Below are positions 35,583-44,461 of a stretch of DNA of 64,000 nt, in pieces. The notes under the pieces were generated by a model that searched no databases, had not been told where the DNA came from, and was given only the letters and a program-made list of their open reading frames with translations. The stretch's first letter is position 1. Every line of letters starts with the position of its first letter. This DNA comes from Sunxiuqinia elliptica (lineage in GTDB: Bacteria; Bacteroidota; Bacteroidia; Bacteroidales; Prolixibacteraceae), in the NCBI RefSeq assembly GCF_900113005.1, contig NZ_FONW01000002.1, positions 310,001-374,000 on the forward strand, in the 5' to 3' direction. Made by a program: the position numbers and the translations under genes.

Positions 35583-36635
35583 ATGGTGAAAGGGAAAGAA
35601 TATCGGGCGGAATGGGAATGTCCGTCAAATATAGCATTGATAAAATATTGGGGTAAAAAGCCGGCACAGTTGCCGTTGAATGCCTCTTTAAGTTTTAGTC
35701 TGAAAAAGGCCAAGACGAAAACGCGCGTTTCGATAACGCCAGCTTCGAGAAGGAAGGTCTCTTTTATGTTTGAAGGCCAAGCTTCAGCATTTACAGAGCG
35801 TATCGAAAACTATCTGGCGAACATGTCTTTGGAGCATGATTGGTTAAATGATTTCTCATTCAAAATTGAAAGTTGGAATACGTTTCCACATTCGGCAGGA
35901 ATTGCTTCTTCGGCTTCTGCCTTTGGTGCTTTGGCGCTATGCCTAGTCGATTTAAAACAGCAGGTAAATAATCGGCAGTTTACTCAGGAGCAGTTTTTTC
36001 AGAAAGCTTCGCGTTGGGCGCGTCTGGGAAGTGGGAGCGCTTGCCGGTCTGTGTTTCCTGCTTTTGCTGTTTGGGGGCACTTGAACCAAATACCCGGATC
36101 AACAGATTGCCATGCTATTCCTGTAAAAGGGCGTTTTCATCCGGATTACTATAGCTTGCGGGATGCGGTTTTACTGGTTGATTCTAACAAAAAGCAAGTG
36201 TCCAGTTCGCAAGGGCATGAGTTGATGAATACCCACACGTTTAAGGATGCCCGCTTGGCACAGGTTAACAGTCACCTGTTCGAGTTACTTACGGTCATGG
36301 AAAAGGGGGAGCATGCTCGTTTTTTTGAGTTGTTGGAGAAGGAGGCACTTAGCCTTCATGCTTTGATGATGACTTCTGATCCGTCGTTTATTTTGCTTCA
36401 TCCCAATAGTCTGAATATTATCCAAAGAATTCGGGATTTTAGGAAACAAAGCGGGCTTCATTTTGGTTTTACAATTGATGCAGGCCCCAATATTCATCTG
36501 ATTTATTTTGAGAAGGATAAGGAGGTGATTCATCAGTTTGTTGAGCATGAGTTGTTGAGTTTTACCGAGCAAGGACAATGGTTGGATGATGGTATTGGTA
36601 ATGGCCCAATTCAGTTGACGGATGAAGGAGTTTAA
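35583..36635 (+). CDS. mvaD: Diphosphomevalonate decarboxylase
   Basis: A 350-residue GHMP-fold enzyme that makes IPP from diphosphomevalonate with ATP. Motifs: CPSNIALIKYWGKKP at the N-terminus, LNASLSFSL, the phosphate loop SAGIASSASAFGALAL and SGSACRSVFPAFAVWG (the Ser-Arg region of decarboxylases). The catalytic Asp lies in the C-terminal part, probably in TIDAGPNIH. Nine bp separate it from the preceding kinase, and it overlaps mevalonate kinase by 14 bp. Confidence 0.94.
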   Translation: MVKGKEYRAEWECPSNIALIKYWGKKPAQLPLNASLSFSLKKAKTKTRVSITPASRRKVSFMFEGQASAFTERIENYLANMSLEHDWLNDFSFKIESWNTFPHSAGIASSASAFGALALCLVDLKQQVNNRQFTQEQFFQKASRWARLGSGSACRSVFPAFAVWGHLNQIPGSTDCHAIPVKGRFHPDYYSLRDAVLLVDSNKKQVSSSQGHELMNTHTFKDARLAQVNSHLFELLTVMEKGEHARFFELLEKEALSLHALMMTSDPSFILLHPNSLNIIQRIRDFRKQSGLHFGFTIDAGPNIHLIYFEKDKEVIHQFVEHELLSFTEQGQWLDDGIGNGPIQLTDEGV

Positions 36636-37533
36636 TGCCAAATTATTGCTGTTTGGAGAATATGGATTGATGTATGGCGCAAAGGCACTGGCTATTCCAT
36701 TCTCCCGTTTTAAGGGAAAGCTTGTTTTTAGCGAAAACTTAAGCGATCAAACTATTGGCGAAAGTCGGCTGGAACTTGAGCGGTTTGTCTCATTCTTTGA
36801 GCATGAGCGACTGAATGAGCAGATGAACTTTCCTTTGAACCTTAGCCAGATCAAAAAAGATATGGCTGCAGGATTGTTTCTAAAATCAGATATTCCATTG
36901 CAATATGGAGTGGGGAGTTCAGGAATGCTTTGTGCGGCGGTTTACCATCGCTATAGCGGCTATCAGGATAGTCTGGGAGCACAGCGAGCTAAGAAAAACC
37001 TGTTGGGCATTCTGAAGGAAGACTTTTCCGTGATGGAAGCCTACTTTCATGGGAAAAGCTCGGGCTTTGATCCCCTGGTTTCTTTTGTTAACCGTCCGGT
37101 ACTACTTGCAGGAAAAGAGATTCATCTTCCGGCTCAGTCTCTAAAAACTCCAGGATTCAATGTTTTTTTAATCGATACAAAAATAAAGAGCTCAACTGCT
37201 CCATTGGTACGTTTGTTTATGCAGAAAATGGAGCAAGCTGATTTTTCAACTGCGTTTAAGTCCCGATTTTTACCCACCAATGACTTGGCTATTCAAGCGT
37301 TTTTAACAGGCGACAAGGATGAACTATTTCATCAGGTTCGAGCGCTTAGTTCCTTTCAATTGAATTACCTACAAGAGATGATTCCTGAAGCATTTCAAAA
37401 AGTGTGGCATCATTTACGTGACCAAGAAATTATTGTAAAACTTCTGGGCTCCGGAGGTGGTGGTTTTTTGCTCGCCTTTGTTCCTGAAGGAAGAATGATG
37501 CCGGCTGAATTAGAATGTATTCAAGTGTTTTAG
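36622..37533 (+). CDS. mvk: Mevalonate kinase-like GHMP kinase
   Basis: A 303-residue GHMP kinase, last in the nine-gene operon. Features: AKLLLFGEYGLMYGAKALAIP, the phosphate loop YGVGSSGMLCAA and HGKSSGFDPLVSFVNRP (the second GHMP motif, with the Asp expected near the catalytic site), then LLGSGGGGFLLAF at the C-terminus. The GEYG...YG start and SSGFDPLVS are typical of mevalonate kinases of this phylum. It phosphorylates mevalonate in the cytoplasm. A convergent gene follows. Confidence 0.88.
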   Translation: MKEFNAKLLLFGEYGLMYGAKALAIPFSRFKGKLVFSENLSDQTIGESRLELERFVSFFEHERLNEQMNFPLNLSQIKKDMAAGLFLKSDIPLQYGVGSSGMLCAAVYHRYSGYQDSLGAQRAKKNLLGILKEDFSVMEAYFHGKSSGFDPLVSFVNRPVLLAGKEIHLPAQSLKTPGFNVFLIDTKIKSSTAPLVRLFMQKMEQADFSTAFKSRFLPTNDLAIQAFLTGDKDELFHQVRALSSFQLNYLQEMIPEAFQKVWHHLRDQEIIVKLLGSGGGGFLLAFVPEGRMMPAELECIQVF

Positions 37534-37593
37534 TCAACTTGAGAAGCTACTTCTTATTTTTGAATGAATAGCTTAGGAATTGAATTGAGAAGT

Positions 37594-37628
37594 AAAAAAG
37601 CCTTAAGGTATCTTCACCTTAAGGCTTT
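37594..37628 (-). terminator. Terminator between mvk and ricT
   Basis: A perfect 13-bp stem (37597-37609 with 37616-37628), loop 6 nt. On the minus strand it ends in a run of T (A residues at 37594-37599), so it mainly serves ricT, but it is placed to stop both convergent transcripts. Confidence 0.9.
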
Positions 37629-37631
37629 AGC

Positions 37632-38789
37632 TTATGACTTATTGGTCGTGTTTTTCCTTCTTTGTTGTTGATTCGGATTTTTCGAATATTTCTTTTTCCG
37701 TCTCTTCTTTTTGTGCTGGTTCTTTTCAATAATTTCAGTGTTAACTGATCCAACACTCATTTCATTCTCCAACTTAACATCAGCGCTCAGGTACTCTTCC
37801 AGTAAAGGTCTTTTGCCTCGTTTATTGAGTTGAATGATCTTTTTGACGTCTTCCAAATCTAGCACCAATGGTTTGGTGCCATAGGCTTCTTCAAGGGTGT
37901 ACCAAATCTTTTTATTCAGAATTTCTGTTTTAAAATGCTTGGCCAGTCCTTTTGATGTTTCCAGAGCAAGTAATTCGTTCGGGAAATCCTCCTGCGCTTC
38001 CAAGTAAGTGTCTAACTCATACATCAGACAGCATTTGAGCTTACCGCATTTTCCAGCCATCTTTTCAGCATTAGGTGATAAGCCTTGCTGAATGGCCGCT
38101 TCGGAAGTTACACTGTCAAAGTCTGTCCGCCATGAAGAGCAGCAAAGCTCACGGCCACATGAGCCAATACCTCCCACACGACCGGCTTCCTGACGAGCAC
38201 CAATTTGCTTCATCTCAACCTTGATGTGGAATTCCCGAGCATAACGCCGGATCAGTTCACGAAAATCAACTCTTCCTTCAGCGATATAATAAAAAATGGC
38301 TTTGGCATTATCGCCTCGAAATTCGACGTCGCCAATTTTCATCTCCAGTCCCAGCTCATTGGCTAGCTGACGAGAACGTACCATAACTGGGTACTCGCGT
38401 TTGCGGGCAGCCTCGTATTTGTCTTTATCCGCGTTTGTTGCTTTTCGATACACTTTATTCCATTGGTAGCGCTCCGGCTTGCGTATTTTCCGAACAAACT
38501 GCTTTTCTGCTAATTTCCCCAGTAGAGAAACAGTCCCCACATCGTGTCCGGGGTTGGTAGCCACTACAATTAAGTCGCCGATTTTCAGCGGAAGTCCGTC
38601 TTCATTTTTGAAGAATTCTTTGCGGGTTCCTTTAAATCGAACTTCAACAATATTTGATAAGTGTGTTGTATCTGGTAAATCGTTTAACCAATCGTAGGTG
38701 CCTAACATGGTGGGGCGGTCACCATCTGTATTAAAACTACATCCACTACATCCCATAGGCATATCTATTTTATATCTAATTTCAGACAA
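37632..38789 (-). CDS. ricT: PSP1-domain protein (RicT/YaaT-like)
   Basis: A 385-residue protein with the PSP1 C-terminal domain. It is rich in paired Cys that bind Fe-S clusters in RicT of Bacillus: GCSGCS near the N-terminus, GIGSCGRELCCSSW and AGKCGKLKCCLMYE in the middle. The PSP1 signature is GDVEFRGDNAKAIFYYIAEGRVDFRELIRRYAREF. The C-terminal 40 residues are a Lys/Arg/Asn/Gln-rich tail, perhaps RNA binding. In Bacillus the Ric complex influences RNase Y; in Bacteroidota the role is unclear (genes beside gliding or DNA polymerase III delta-prime genes are frequent, but not here). Confidence 0.88.
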   Translation of the reverse strand: MSEIRYKIDMPMGCSGCSFNTDGDRPTMLGTYDWLNDLPDTTHLSNIVEVRFKGTRKEFFKNEDGLPLKIGDLIVVATNPGHDVGTVSLLGKLAEKQFVRKIRKPERYQWNKVYRKATNADKDKYEAARKREYPVMVRSRQLANELGLEMKIGDVEFRGDNAKAIFYYIAEGRVDFRELIRRYAREFHIKVEMKQIGARQEAGRVGGIGSCGRELCCSSWRTDFDSVTSEAAIQQGLSPNAEKMAGKCGKLKCCLMYELDTYLEAQEDFPNELLALETSKGLAKHFKTEILNKKIWYTLEEAYGTKPLVLDLEDVKKIIQLNKRGKRPLLEEYLSADVKLENEMSVGSVNTEIIEKNQHKKKRRKKKYSKNPNQQQRRKNTTNKS

Positions 38790-38902
38790 AAATATCTAAA
38801 ATTAACTGTAAATACTATTTTAATAGAGTCTAAATAAGGATTTTTATCCGTGATTTTGTAATTTGTATAGCAGCTACAGATTGTGAAATTAAACTGAAAA
38901 TT

Positions 38903-39325
38903 ATGGACTTATCTCATGTAATTGCCAACCTGAATTATTGGGCAATTCTGGTGGCGGCATTAAGCACATTTGTTGTTGGTAGTGTTTGGTATTCTCCTGT
39001 TTTGTTTGGGAAAAAGTGGATGGCTCTTAATGGTTTTACAGAAGAAAAGCTCAAGCAAGGGCTTCCAATGCCAGTGGTATTTGGAGGTTCGTTTATTGGT
39101 TCGTTGTTGGCTGCTTTTGTGTTAGCCATGTTTTTAGGTTCATCAGCAAGTTTAGAGTTGGGAATTTTCTCAGGCTTTATGATTGCTGTTTTTTGGATTA
39201 GTACTTCTCGTTTAAACCTGGTTTTGTTTGAGCAGGGAAAAGTAGGCTTATTTTTTATTCATGCTGGTTATGATGTCGTAACCTATGTAATTATGGGCGC
39301 GATCTTGGGGTTTTGGCATGGCTAA
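38903..39325 (+). CDS. DUF1761 family membrane protein
   Basis: A 140-residue integral membrane protein with four predicted helices: about residues 14-33 (ILVAALSTFVVGSVWYSPVL), 58-80, 85-105 and 115-137. The motif VGSVWYSPVLFGKKWM with a following NGFTEE is the DUF1761 signature. Function unknown. Monocistronic, with a terminator after it. Confidence 0.85.
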   Translation: MDLSHVIANLNYWAILVAALSTFVVGSVWYSPVLFGKKWMALNGFTEEKLKQGLPMPVVFGGSFIGSLLAAFVLAMFLGSSASLELGIFSGFMIAVFWISTSRLNLVLFEQGKVGLFFIHAGYDVVTYVIMGAILGFWHG

Positions 39326-39388
39326 TTTAAACTTTTGCAGAACAGGACTGGATTGATTCCAAAACTTTTGAAAAGATTTTAACTAATT

Positions 39389-39412
39389 AAGCAGGTTTAG
39401 ACCTGCTTTTTT
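39389..39412 (+). terminator. Terminator after the DUF1761 gene
   Basis: AAGCAGGT (39389-39396) with ACCTGCTT (39401-39408), loop TTAG, then a T-rich run. Confidence 0.85.
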
Positions 39413-39561
39413 GTTTTTTTTGAGTAAAAAATAAAGAAACTTGAATTTTTTTTATTTTACCATATGCACAGGAGAATGATTAAAATTTAGGTGAGTTCCT
39501 GGATGTCTTCTCTCGATACTTATCGGGATTGAAAATTCAGAAATCAAGAATTATTAAACAG

Positions 39562-40767
39562 ATGAAACAAATTTATAAAAGCTTATTCATTGCTGTCGGC
39601 TTGGTATTCTTACTTGTTCTTCCTTTTCAGGGAAAGGCTTTTCAGCTAAGTCAACAGGCTGAAGTTAGTGTGCTGACTTGTGGCCCCAGTAAGCAGTTAC
39701 ATGCACTTTACGGGCATACCGCCATTCGGGTAAATGATCCTCGGCGCATGTTTGATGTCGTGTTCAATTACGGGGTGTTTAGTTTTAATGCCCCCAACTT
39801 TGTTTACCGCTTTGCGAAAGGACAAACCGACTATATGCTTGCTCCTGAAAAGTATGAGGACTTTTTAATCAGTTACCAACGTGATGGGCGCAATATTTAT
39901 GAACAGGTACTGAACTTAACGCAGCAAGAGAAGCAACAATTGGTTGACTTTTTAATTTGGAATGCTAAGCCGGAAAATCGGGAATACCGCTACAATTTCT
40001 TTATGGACAATTGTGCGACCCGTGTTCGCGATGTCGTGATGAAGCAGGTGGATGGCGATTTGATTTTTCCGGAAAATGAAGGATTGGAAATGACGTTTAG
40101 GGAGCATGTTGATGCTTATCAACGGGTTTTGCCGTGGATCAACTTTGGCATCAATCTGACCTTAGGGTGTCCATCAGACTTGAAAGCTTCAGTATATCAC
40201 GAAATGTTTTTGCCCGATTTTTTGATGAAGCATTTTGCGCATACTCAAATTAAAAAAGGGACAACAAGCCGTCCGTTGGTAAAAGAAACACGAACCATTT
40301 TTGATGCTGGAAAAAAGGCTGGTTCAGGATTTGGCTTGCTTACGCCGGAGTGGGTATTGGGCTTGTTGTTGCTTTTGGTGATTGTAATGACCTACAAGCA
40401 GTATCGTGCGCAGCGGGCTTCTTATTGGATTGATTATAGTTTGCTGATTCTTACCGGGCTGATTGGTGTGGTGTTGGTTTGGTTTGTAACTTGCTCAGAG
40501 CACCCGGCCATGAAGGCGAATTTGAACTTATTGTGGGCTGTTCCTACCAATTTGATTTTTGCTTTTTTATGGATGGTCAAGGCCTGGCGCTCTGCGTTAA
40601 CTAAATATTGGAAAGCTTTAGCAGTTTGGCTAATCCTGTTTTTAGTTGGTGGTTTCATCATTGAACAAGACTTCCATGTTGGTTTTTACCTGCTAACGTT
40701 GATGGTGTTGTGCCGGGCCTTGTTGCATGGTTTTCTGTTGAGAAGTGTAAAAGAACCAAAAGCATAA
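39562..40767 (+). CDS. DUF4105 (Lnb N-terminal periplasmic domain) membrane protein
   Basis: About 401 residues. The ATG at 39562 (MKQIYKSLFIAVGLVFLLVL) is preferred over an in-frame TTG at 39529 because it begins the signal helix directly. The periplasmic DUF4105 domain has SVLTCGPSKQLHALYGHTAIRVND and the conserved NFFMDNCATRVRD, in which the Cys and His resemble the NlpC/P60-like active site of lipoprotein N-acylation protein Lnb. Four to five helices follow (about residues 265-400). It may act on lipoproteins or the envelope; activity is inferred from family resemblance only. Confidence 0.83.
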   Translation: MKQIYKSLFIAVGLVFLLVLPFQGKAFQLSQQAEVSVLTCGPSKQLHALYGHTAIRVNDPRRMFDVVFNYGVFSFNAPNFVYRFAKGQTDYMLAPEKYEDFLISYQRDGRNIYEQVLNLTQQEKQQLVDFLIWNAKPENREYRYNFFMDNCATRVRDVVMKQVDGDLIFPENEGLEMTFREHVDAYQRVLPWINFGINLTLGCPSDLKASVYHEMFLPDFLMKHFAHTQIKKGTTSRPLVKETRTIFDAGKKAGSGFGLLTPEWVLGLLLLLVIVMTYKQYRAQRASYWIDYSLLILTGLIGVVLVWFVTCSEHPAMKANLNLLWAVPTNLIFAFLWMVKAWRSALTKYWKALAVWLILFLVGGFIIEQDFHVGFYLLTLMVLCRALLHGFLLRSVKEPKA

Positions 40768-40801
40768 CATGGCGACTGGTTTTGTGCTCTGGCTACCAGA
40801 C

Positions 40802-40849
40802 AACTCACAATTGTTGAAAAAAATCTACGAACAATTGGTGTGAGTTTTT
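40802..40849 (+). terminator. Terminator after the DUF4105 gene
   Basis: AACTCACAATTGTT (40802-40815) pairs with the segment 40830-40846 through a 3-nt bulge, followed by TTTTT. Confidence 0.75.
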
Positions 40850-40870
40850 CCTTGTTGTAGGTGCTTCTTT

Positions 40871-40878
40871 TATCTTTG
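40871..40878 (+). promoter_or_regulatory. -7 box of the mutS promoter
   Basis: TATCTTTG lies 32 nt before the TTG start codon of mutS and supports that start. Confidence 0.5.
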
Positions 40879-40909
40879 TTGGTCAATCAATTTTAAAACC
40901 TGAATCGAT

Positions 40910-43528
40910 TTGGCAAAATCAAAAAAATATGTCGAAACACCTTTGATGAAGCAGTATTATGCGATCAAAGATCAGCATCCGGACGCTGTGCTGTTGTTTC
41001 GTGTCGGCGACTTTTACGAGACTTTTGGTGAAGATGCAATAAAAGCAGCTGAGATCCTGGGAATAACTTTGACCAAGCGGGCTAACGGAGCCGCAAGCTT
41101 TGTGGAGTTGGCCGGATTTCCGCATCATGCTTTAGATACTTATCTCCCCAAGCTGGTTCGGGCAGGGCAGCGTGTTGCTATTTGTGAGCAGCTGGAAGAC
41201 CCGAAAATGACGAAGAAAATTGTGAAACGTGGGATTACCGAGCTGGTGACTCCTGGGGTTTCAATTAATGATAATATCCTTGAACACCGGGAAAATAACT
41301 TCCTGGCTTCGGTTCATTTTGACAAGAAAATGGCAGGAGTCGCTTTCCTGGACATCTCTACTGGTGAGTTTTTAACTGCCGAAGGAAGCTTTGAGTACAT
41401 CGATAAGCTGCTGAACTCATTCAAACCAAAGGAGGTGTTGTTTCAGCGAGGGAAAGGCAATGACTTTATTGCTTTGTTTGGTGGTAAGTTTTACACCTAC
41501 ACCATGGAGGACTGGGTATATACCGAAGATGCTGCCGTGGATCGCTTGTTACGGCATTTCGAAACCAAGTCGTTGAAAGGATTTGGGGTTCAGGAATTAA
41601 AATATGGCGTGTTGGCCGCCGGGGCAATTTTACATTACCTCGACTTAACCCAACATCACCACATTCAGCATATTACTTCGCTTTCGCGAATTGAAGAAGA
41701 TAAATATGTTTGGCTGGATCGTTTTACTATTCGCAACCTGGAGTTGTTCGGAGCAATAAATGAAGGAGCCAAAACGCTAAGCCAGGTGTTGGACAAAACA
41801 ATTTCTCCGATGGGATCGCGCATGCTGAAACGATGGATTGCGCTTCCGCTGAAAGAAATTGCTGCGATTAATGATCGTTTGTCGGTTGTTGAATACTTCA
41901 CGAAAAAGCAAACGGAGAAAGAGGAGCTGTCTGAACAGATTCGCCAGATTGGTGATCTGGAGCGGATTATTTCGAAAGTCGCAGTTGGACGCATTAACCC
42001 GCGGGAAGTGGTGCAGCTGAGACATGCGCTGCGTGCCATTGAACCAATCAAGAACTACACAACTGGTGTCGCTCAGGAGGTGATTAACCGGATGGGTGAG
42101 CAGCTTAATCCTTGTAATTCCATTCGCGAACGAATGGAACGGGAAATTACAAACGATCCTCCTGTGTTGATCAATCGTGGAAATGTTATTCAGCAAGGGG
42201 TTTCAGAAGAATTGGATGAGTTGCGCAAAATTGCTTATTCAGGGAAAGACTATCTGGCTCAAATGCAGGAGCGCGAATCTAAGCGGACGGGAATTCCGTC
42301 GCTGAAGATTGCTTTCAACAATGTATTTGGCTATTACATTGAAGTCCGAAATACGCATAAAGATAAAGTTCCCGAAGATTGGGTGCGGAAGCAGACTTTG
42401 GTCAGTGCTGAGCGATACATCACCGAGGAACTGAAAGAGTACGAAAGCAAGATCCTTGGAGCAGAAGAGAAAATTCTTGCTTTGGAAGCCCGACTGTTTA
42501 ATGAGTTGGTGGTGGCTTTATCTGAATACATTCAGTCTATTCAGTTGAATGCGGTTGTTATTGCTCGTCTCGACTGCTTGTTGTCATTTGCGACTTCGGC
42601 ATTGGAGTTTGGCTATAATAAGCCGGAGATCAATGCTTCAACAAAGATTGAGATCAAAGATGGAAGGCATCCGGTTATTGAGCAACAGTTACCTATTGGA
42701 GAAGAGTACATCAGCAATGATGTTCTTTTAAATCAGGATGATCAGCAAATTATCATTATCACTGGTCCAAATATGGCAGGTAAGTCGGCCTTACTCCGCC
42801 AAACTGCCTTGATTGTGTTGATGGCGCAAATGGGGTCGTTTGTTCCTGCAAGAAAAGCGGGCATCGGGTATGTTGACAAGATTTTTACACGCGTAGGCGC
42901 ATCGGATAATATTTCGCTGGGTGAATCTACTTTCATGGTTGAAATGAATGAGGCTGCCAGTATCTTGAATAACCTGTCGGATCGTAGTTTGATCTTGTTG
43001 GATGAATTGGGTCGGGGAACTTCGACTTATGACGGCATCTCAATTGCGTGGTCGATTGTTGAATATATTCACGAACAGCCAAAAGCAAAGGCCAAAACAC
43101 TATTTGCAACCCATTACCATGAACTGAATGAAATGGAAAAATCATTCGGAAGGGTGAAGAACTTTAACGTTACCGTGAAGGAGGTGGGCAATAAAGTAAT
43201 TTTCCTTCGTAAGTTGGTACGTGGAGGAAGTAATCACAGCTTCGGTATTCATGTGGCAAAAATGGCTGGAATGCCACCTTCAGTAGTCAAGCGTGCCGAT
43301 GAAATTCTGGCTCAGTTGGAAGAAGCCAACCGAAAAGATGGCTTGGCTAAGCCTTTGGATGGCATGGCTGAGCACCGCGAGGGATTTCAGATGAGTTTTT
43401 TTCAATTGGATGATCCCGTTTTAAAGCAGATCAGAGATGAGATTAAACATCTGGATATTGATAATCTAACTCCAATTGAAGCACTTAATAAGTTGAATGG
43501 AATTAAAAAACTTTCAGGATTGAAGTAG
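40910..43528 (+). CDS. mutS: DNA mismatch repair protein MutS
   Basis: An 872-residue mismatch recognition ATPase. The mismatch-binding Phe-x-Glu motif is in [17 protein letters not shown]. Connector, lever and clamp domains follow; the ATPase domain has Walker [14 protein letters not shown], the [14 protein letters not shown] segment, Walker [17 protein letters not shown] and the His of FATHYHEL. The start is TTG, chosen because [19 protein letters not shown] matches the normal N-terminus and the -7 box lies just upstream; the first ATG (40946) would cut 12 residues. The C-terminus retains a short helix-hairpin tail ([13 protein letters not shown]). No mutL nearby. Confidence 0.96.
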   Translation: MAKSKKYVETPLMKQYYAIKDQHPDAVLLFRVGDFYETFGEDAIKAAEILGITLTKRANGAASFVELAGFPHHALDTYLPKLVRAGQRVAICEQLEDPKMTKKIVKRGITELVTPGVSINDNILEHRENNFLASVHFDKKMAGVAFLDISTGEFLTAEGSFEYIDKLLNSFKPKEVLFQRGKGNDFIALFGGKFYTYTMEDWVYTEDAAVDRLLRHFETKSLKGFGVQELKYGVLAAGAILHYLDLTQHHHIQHITSLSRIEEDKYVWLDRFTIRNLELFGAINEGAKTLSQVLDKTISPMGSRMLKRWIALPLKEIAAINDRLSVVEYFTKKQTEKEELSEQIRQIGDLERIISKVAVGRINPREVVQLRHALRAIEPIKNYTTGVAQEVINRMGEQLNPCNSIRERMEREITNDPPVLINRGNVIQQGVSEELDELRKIAYSGKDYLAQMQERESKRTGIPSLKIAFNNVFGYYIEVRNTHKDKVPEDWVRKQTLVSAERYITEELKEYESKILGAEEKILALEARLFNELVVALSEYIQSIQLNAVVIARLDCLLSFATSALEFGYNKPEINASTKIEIKDGRHPVIEQQLPIGEEYISNDVLLNQDDQQIIIITGPNMAGKSALLRQTALIVLMAQMGSFVPARKAGIGYVDKIFTRVGASDNISLGESTFMVEMNEAASILNNLSDRSLILLDELGRGTSTYDGISIAWSIVEYIHEQPKAKAKTLFATHYHELNEMEKSFGRVKNFNVTVKEVGNKVIFLRKLVRGGSNHSFGIHVAKMAGMPPSVVKRADEILAQLEEANRKDGLAKPLDGMAEHREGFQMSFFQLDDPVLKQIRDEIKHLDIDNLTPIEALNKLNGIKKLSGLK

Positions 43529-43574
43529 GCGACTCTGGTGGTGGTTTATTTTCTCTGATTTTTTAATTATTATT

Positions 43575-43605
43575 TTTGGAGAAAGAAAAATTAGCAATAT
43601 ATTTG
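43575..43605 (+). promoter_or_regulatory. Promoter of the Gly-Leu-Gly tRNA cluster
   Basis: TTTG at 43575-43578, 19 nt, then TATATTTG at 43598-43605: a full match to the Bacteroidota consensus, 48 nt before the first tRNA. Confidence 0.75.
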
Positions 43606-43652
43606 CATCGCTGTTTTCGGGAGCTGAAAGCAGCACGTTCTTTAAAATAAAA

Positions 43653-43725
<73 letters not shown>

Positions 43726-43742
43726 CATCTTTTTTTAAGGAT

Positions 43743-43828
43743 GCCCGGATGGTGGAATTGGTAGACACGTTGGACTTAAAATCCAATGACCATTCACGGT
43801 CGTGCGGGTTCAAGTCCCGCTCCGGGTA
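43743..43828 (+). tRNA. tRNA-Leu (TAA)
   Basis: An 86-nt class II tRNA with a long variable arm: acceptor GCCCGGA with TCCGGGT, D-arm ending GGTAGACACG, anticodon loop CTTAAAA (anticodon TAA), T-arm GCGGGTTCAAGTCCCGC. CCA not encoded. Confidence 0.96.
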
Positions 43829-43843
43829 CTTTTTAGTACCGAC

Positions 43844-43900
<57 letters not shown>

Positions 43901-43916
<16 letters not shown>

Positions 43917-44037
43917 CACAAGTAAAGCACTTCATGATTTCATGAGGTGCTTTTTTTGTATATGGCCATTTGTCGATTTTTTATAACTTGATAGTCCATT
44001 GATGTTTATCTGATTTATGGACGTGGTTTATTACGTA
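43901..44037 (+). repeat. Direct repeat copy 1: tRNA-Gly 3' end, terminator, start of GIY-YIG gene
   Basis: The last 16 nt of tRNA-Gly, the terminator hairpin, about 60 nt of spacer and the first seven codons of the GIY-YIG gene recur at 44323-44461 at roughly 90 per cent identity. Confidence 0.88.
43924..43957 (+). terminator. Terminator of the tRNA cluster
   Basis: AAAGCACTTCATGA (43924-43937) pairs with the segment 43941-43953 (one G-T pair), followed by seven T residues. A near copy lies at 44345-44378. Confidence 0.87.
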
Positions 44038-44268
44038 TATCTATTAGAAAGTCAAAAGACCGGGATTTGGTATGTTGGGTTATCTGCTAATCCAGAGGAG
44101 CGTTTGGTGCAGCATAATCGAGGGAAGTCAAAGTTTACCAAGGGGCATATCCCGTGGATCCTTTTATATAAAGAAGAGGTTGGTGATTTAAAGGAAGCAA
44201 GAAAGAGGGAAAAGTATTATAAGTCAGCTGCAGGTAAGCGGAAATTAAAAACATTGATGGGTAATTAA
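44017..44268 (+). CDS. GIY-YIG nuclease-fold small protein
   Basis: An 83-residue single-domain GIY-YIG protein (UPF0213/UvrC N-terminal type). The two motif halves appear as YYVYLLES (residues 5-12) and GIWYVGLS (about 16-23); the helix with the catalytic Arg is probably NPEERLVQHNRG, and the Glu region is LKEARKREKYYKS. Such small proteins are scattered in Bacteroidota genomes, often next to tRNA or rRNA genes. Here it lies directly after tRNA-Gly, between two copies of a repeat that contains the tRNA 3' end, so it may be part of a mobile unit. Confidence 0.85.
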   Translation: MDVVYYVYLLESQKTGIWYVGLSANPEERLVQHNRGKSKFTKGHIPWILLYKEEVGDLKEARKREKYYKSAAGKRKLKTLMGN

Positions 44269-44322
44269 GAGCTGCAGTGTCCGGTTGCGGGTTCCCTGCC
44301 CGGATGTTCCGGTCAGACGGGG

Positions 44323-44461
44323 AGTCCCGTTTCTCGCTCACCAGTAAAAAGCACTTCATGATTTCATGGGGTGCTTTTTTCGTATCTGGCTTTTTGTCGA
44401 TTTTTTATAACTTGATTGTTCATTGATACTTATCTGGTTTATGAACGTGGTTTATTACGTA
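44323..44461 (+). repeat. Direct repeat copy 2: tRNA-Gly 3' fragment, terminator and truncated GIY-YIG start
   Basis: Begins with the 16 nt of the tRNA-Gly 3' end (44323-44338), continues through a terminator hairpin (44345-44378) and ends with an ATG and six codons equivalent to the GIY-YIG gene start (44441-44461), after which similarity stops. The 40 nt before it (about 44279-44300) also look like a decayed T-arm. Confidence 0.88.
44345..44378 (+). terminator. Terminator hairpin, duplicated copy
   Basis: Copy of the tRNA-cluster terminator with an intact stem and T-run; it now sits after the GIY-YIG gene. Confidence 0.8.

Noticed and set aside
26801-37533. Operon considered as a mevalonate-degrading cluster
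   Set aside because: Both GHMP kinases, the decarboxylase and IPP isomerase are biosynthetic and HMG-CoA lyase is missing, so synthesis is favoured, though reverse flow through the reductase cannot be excluded.
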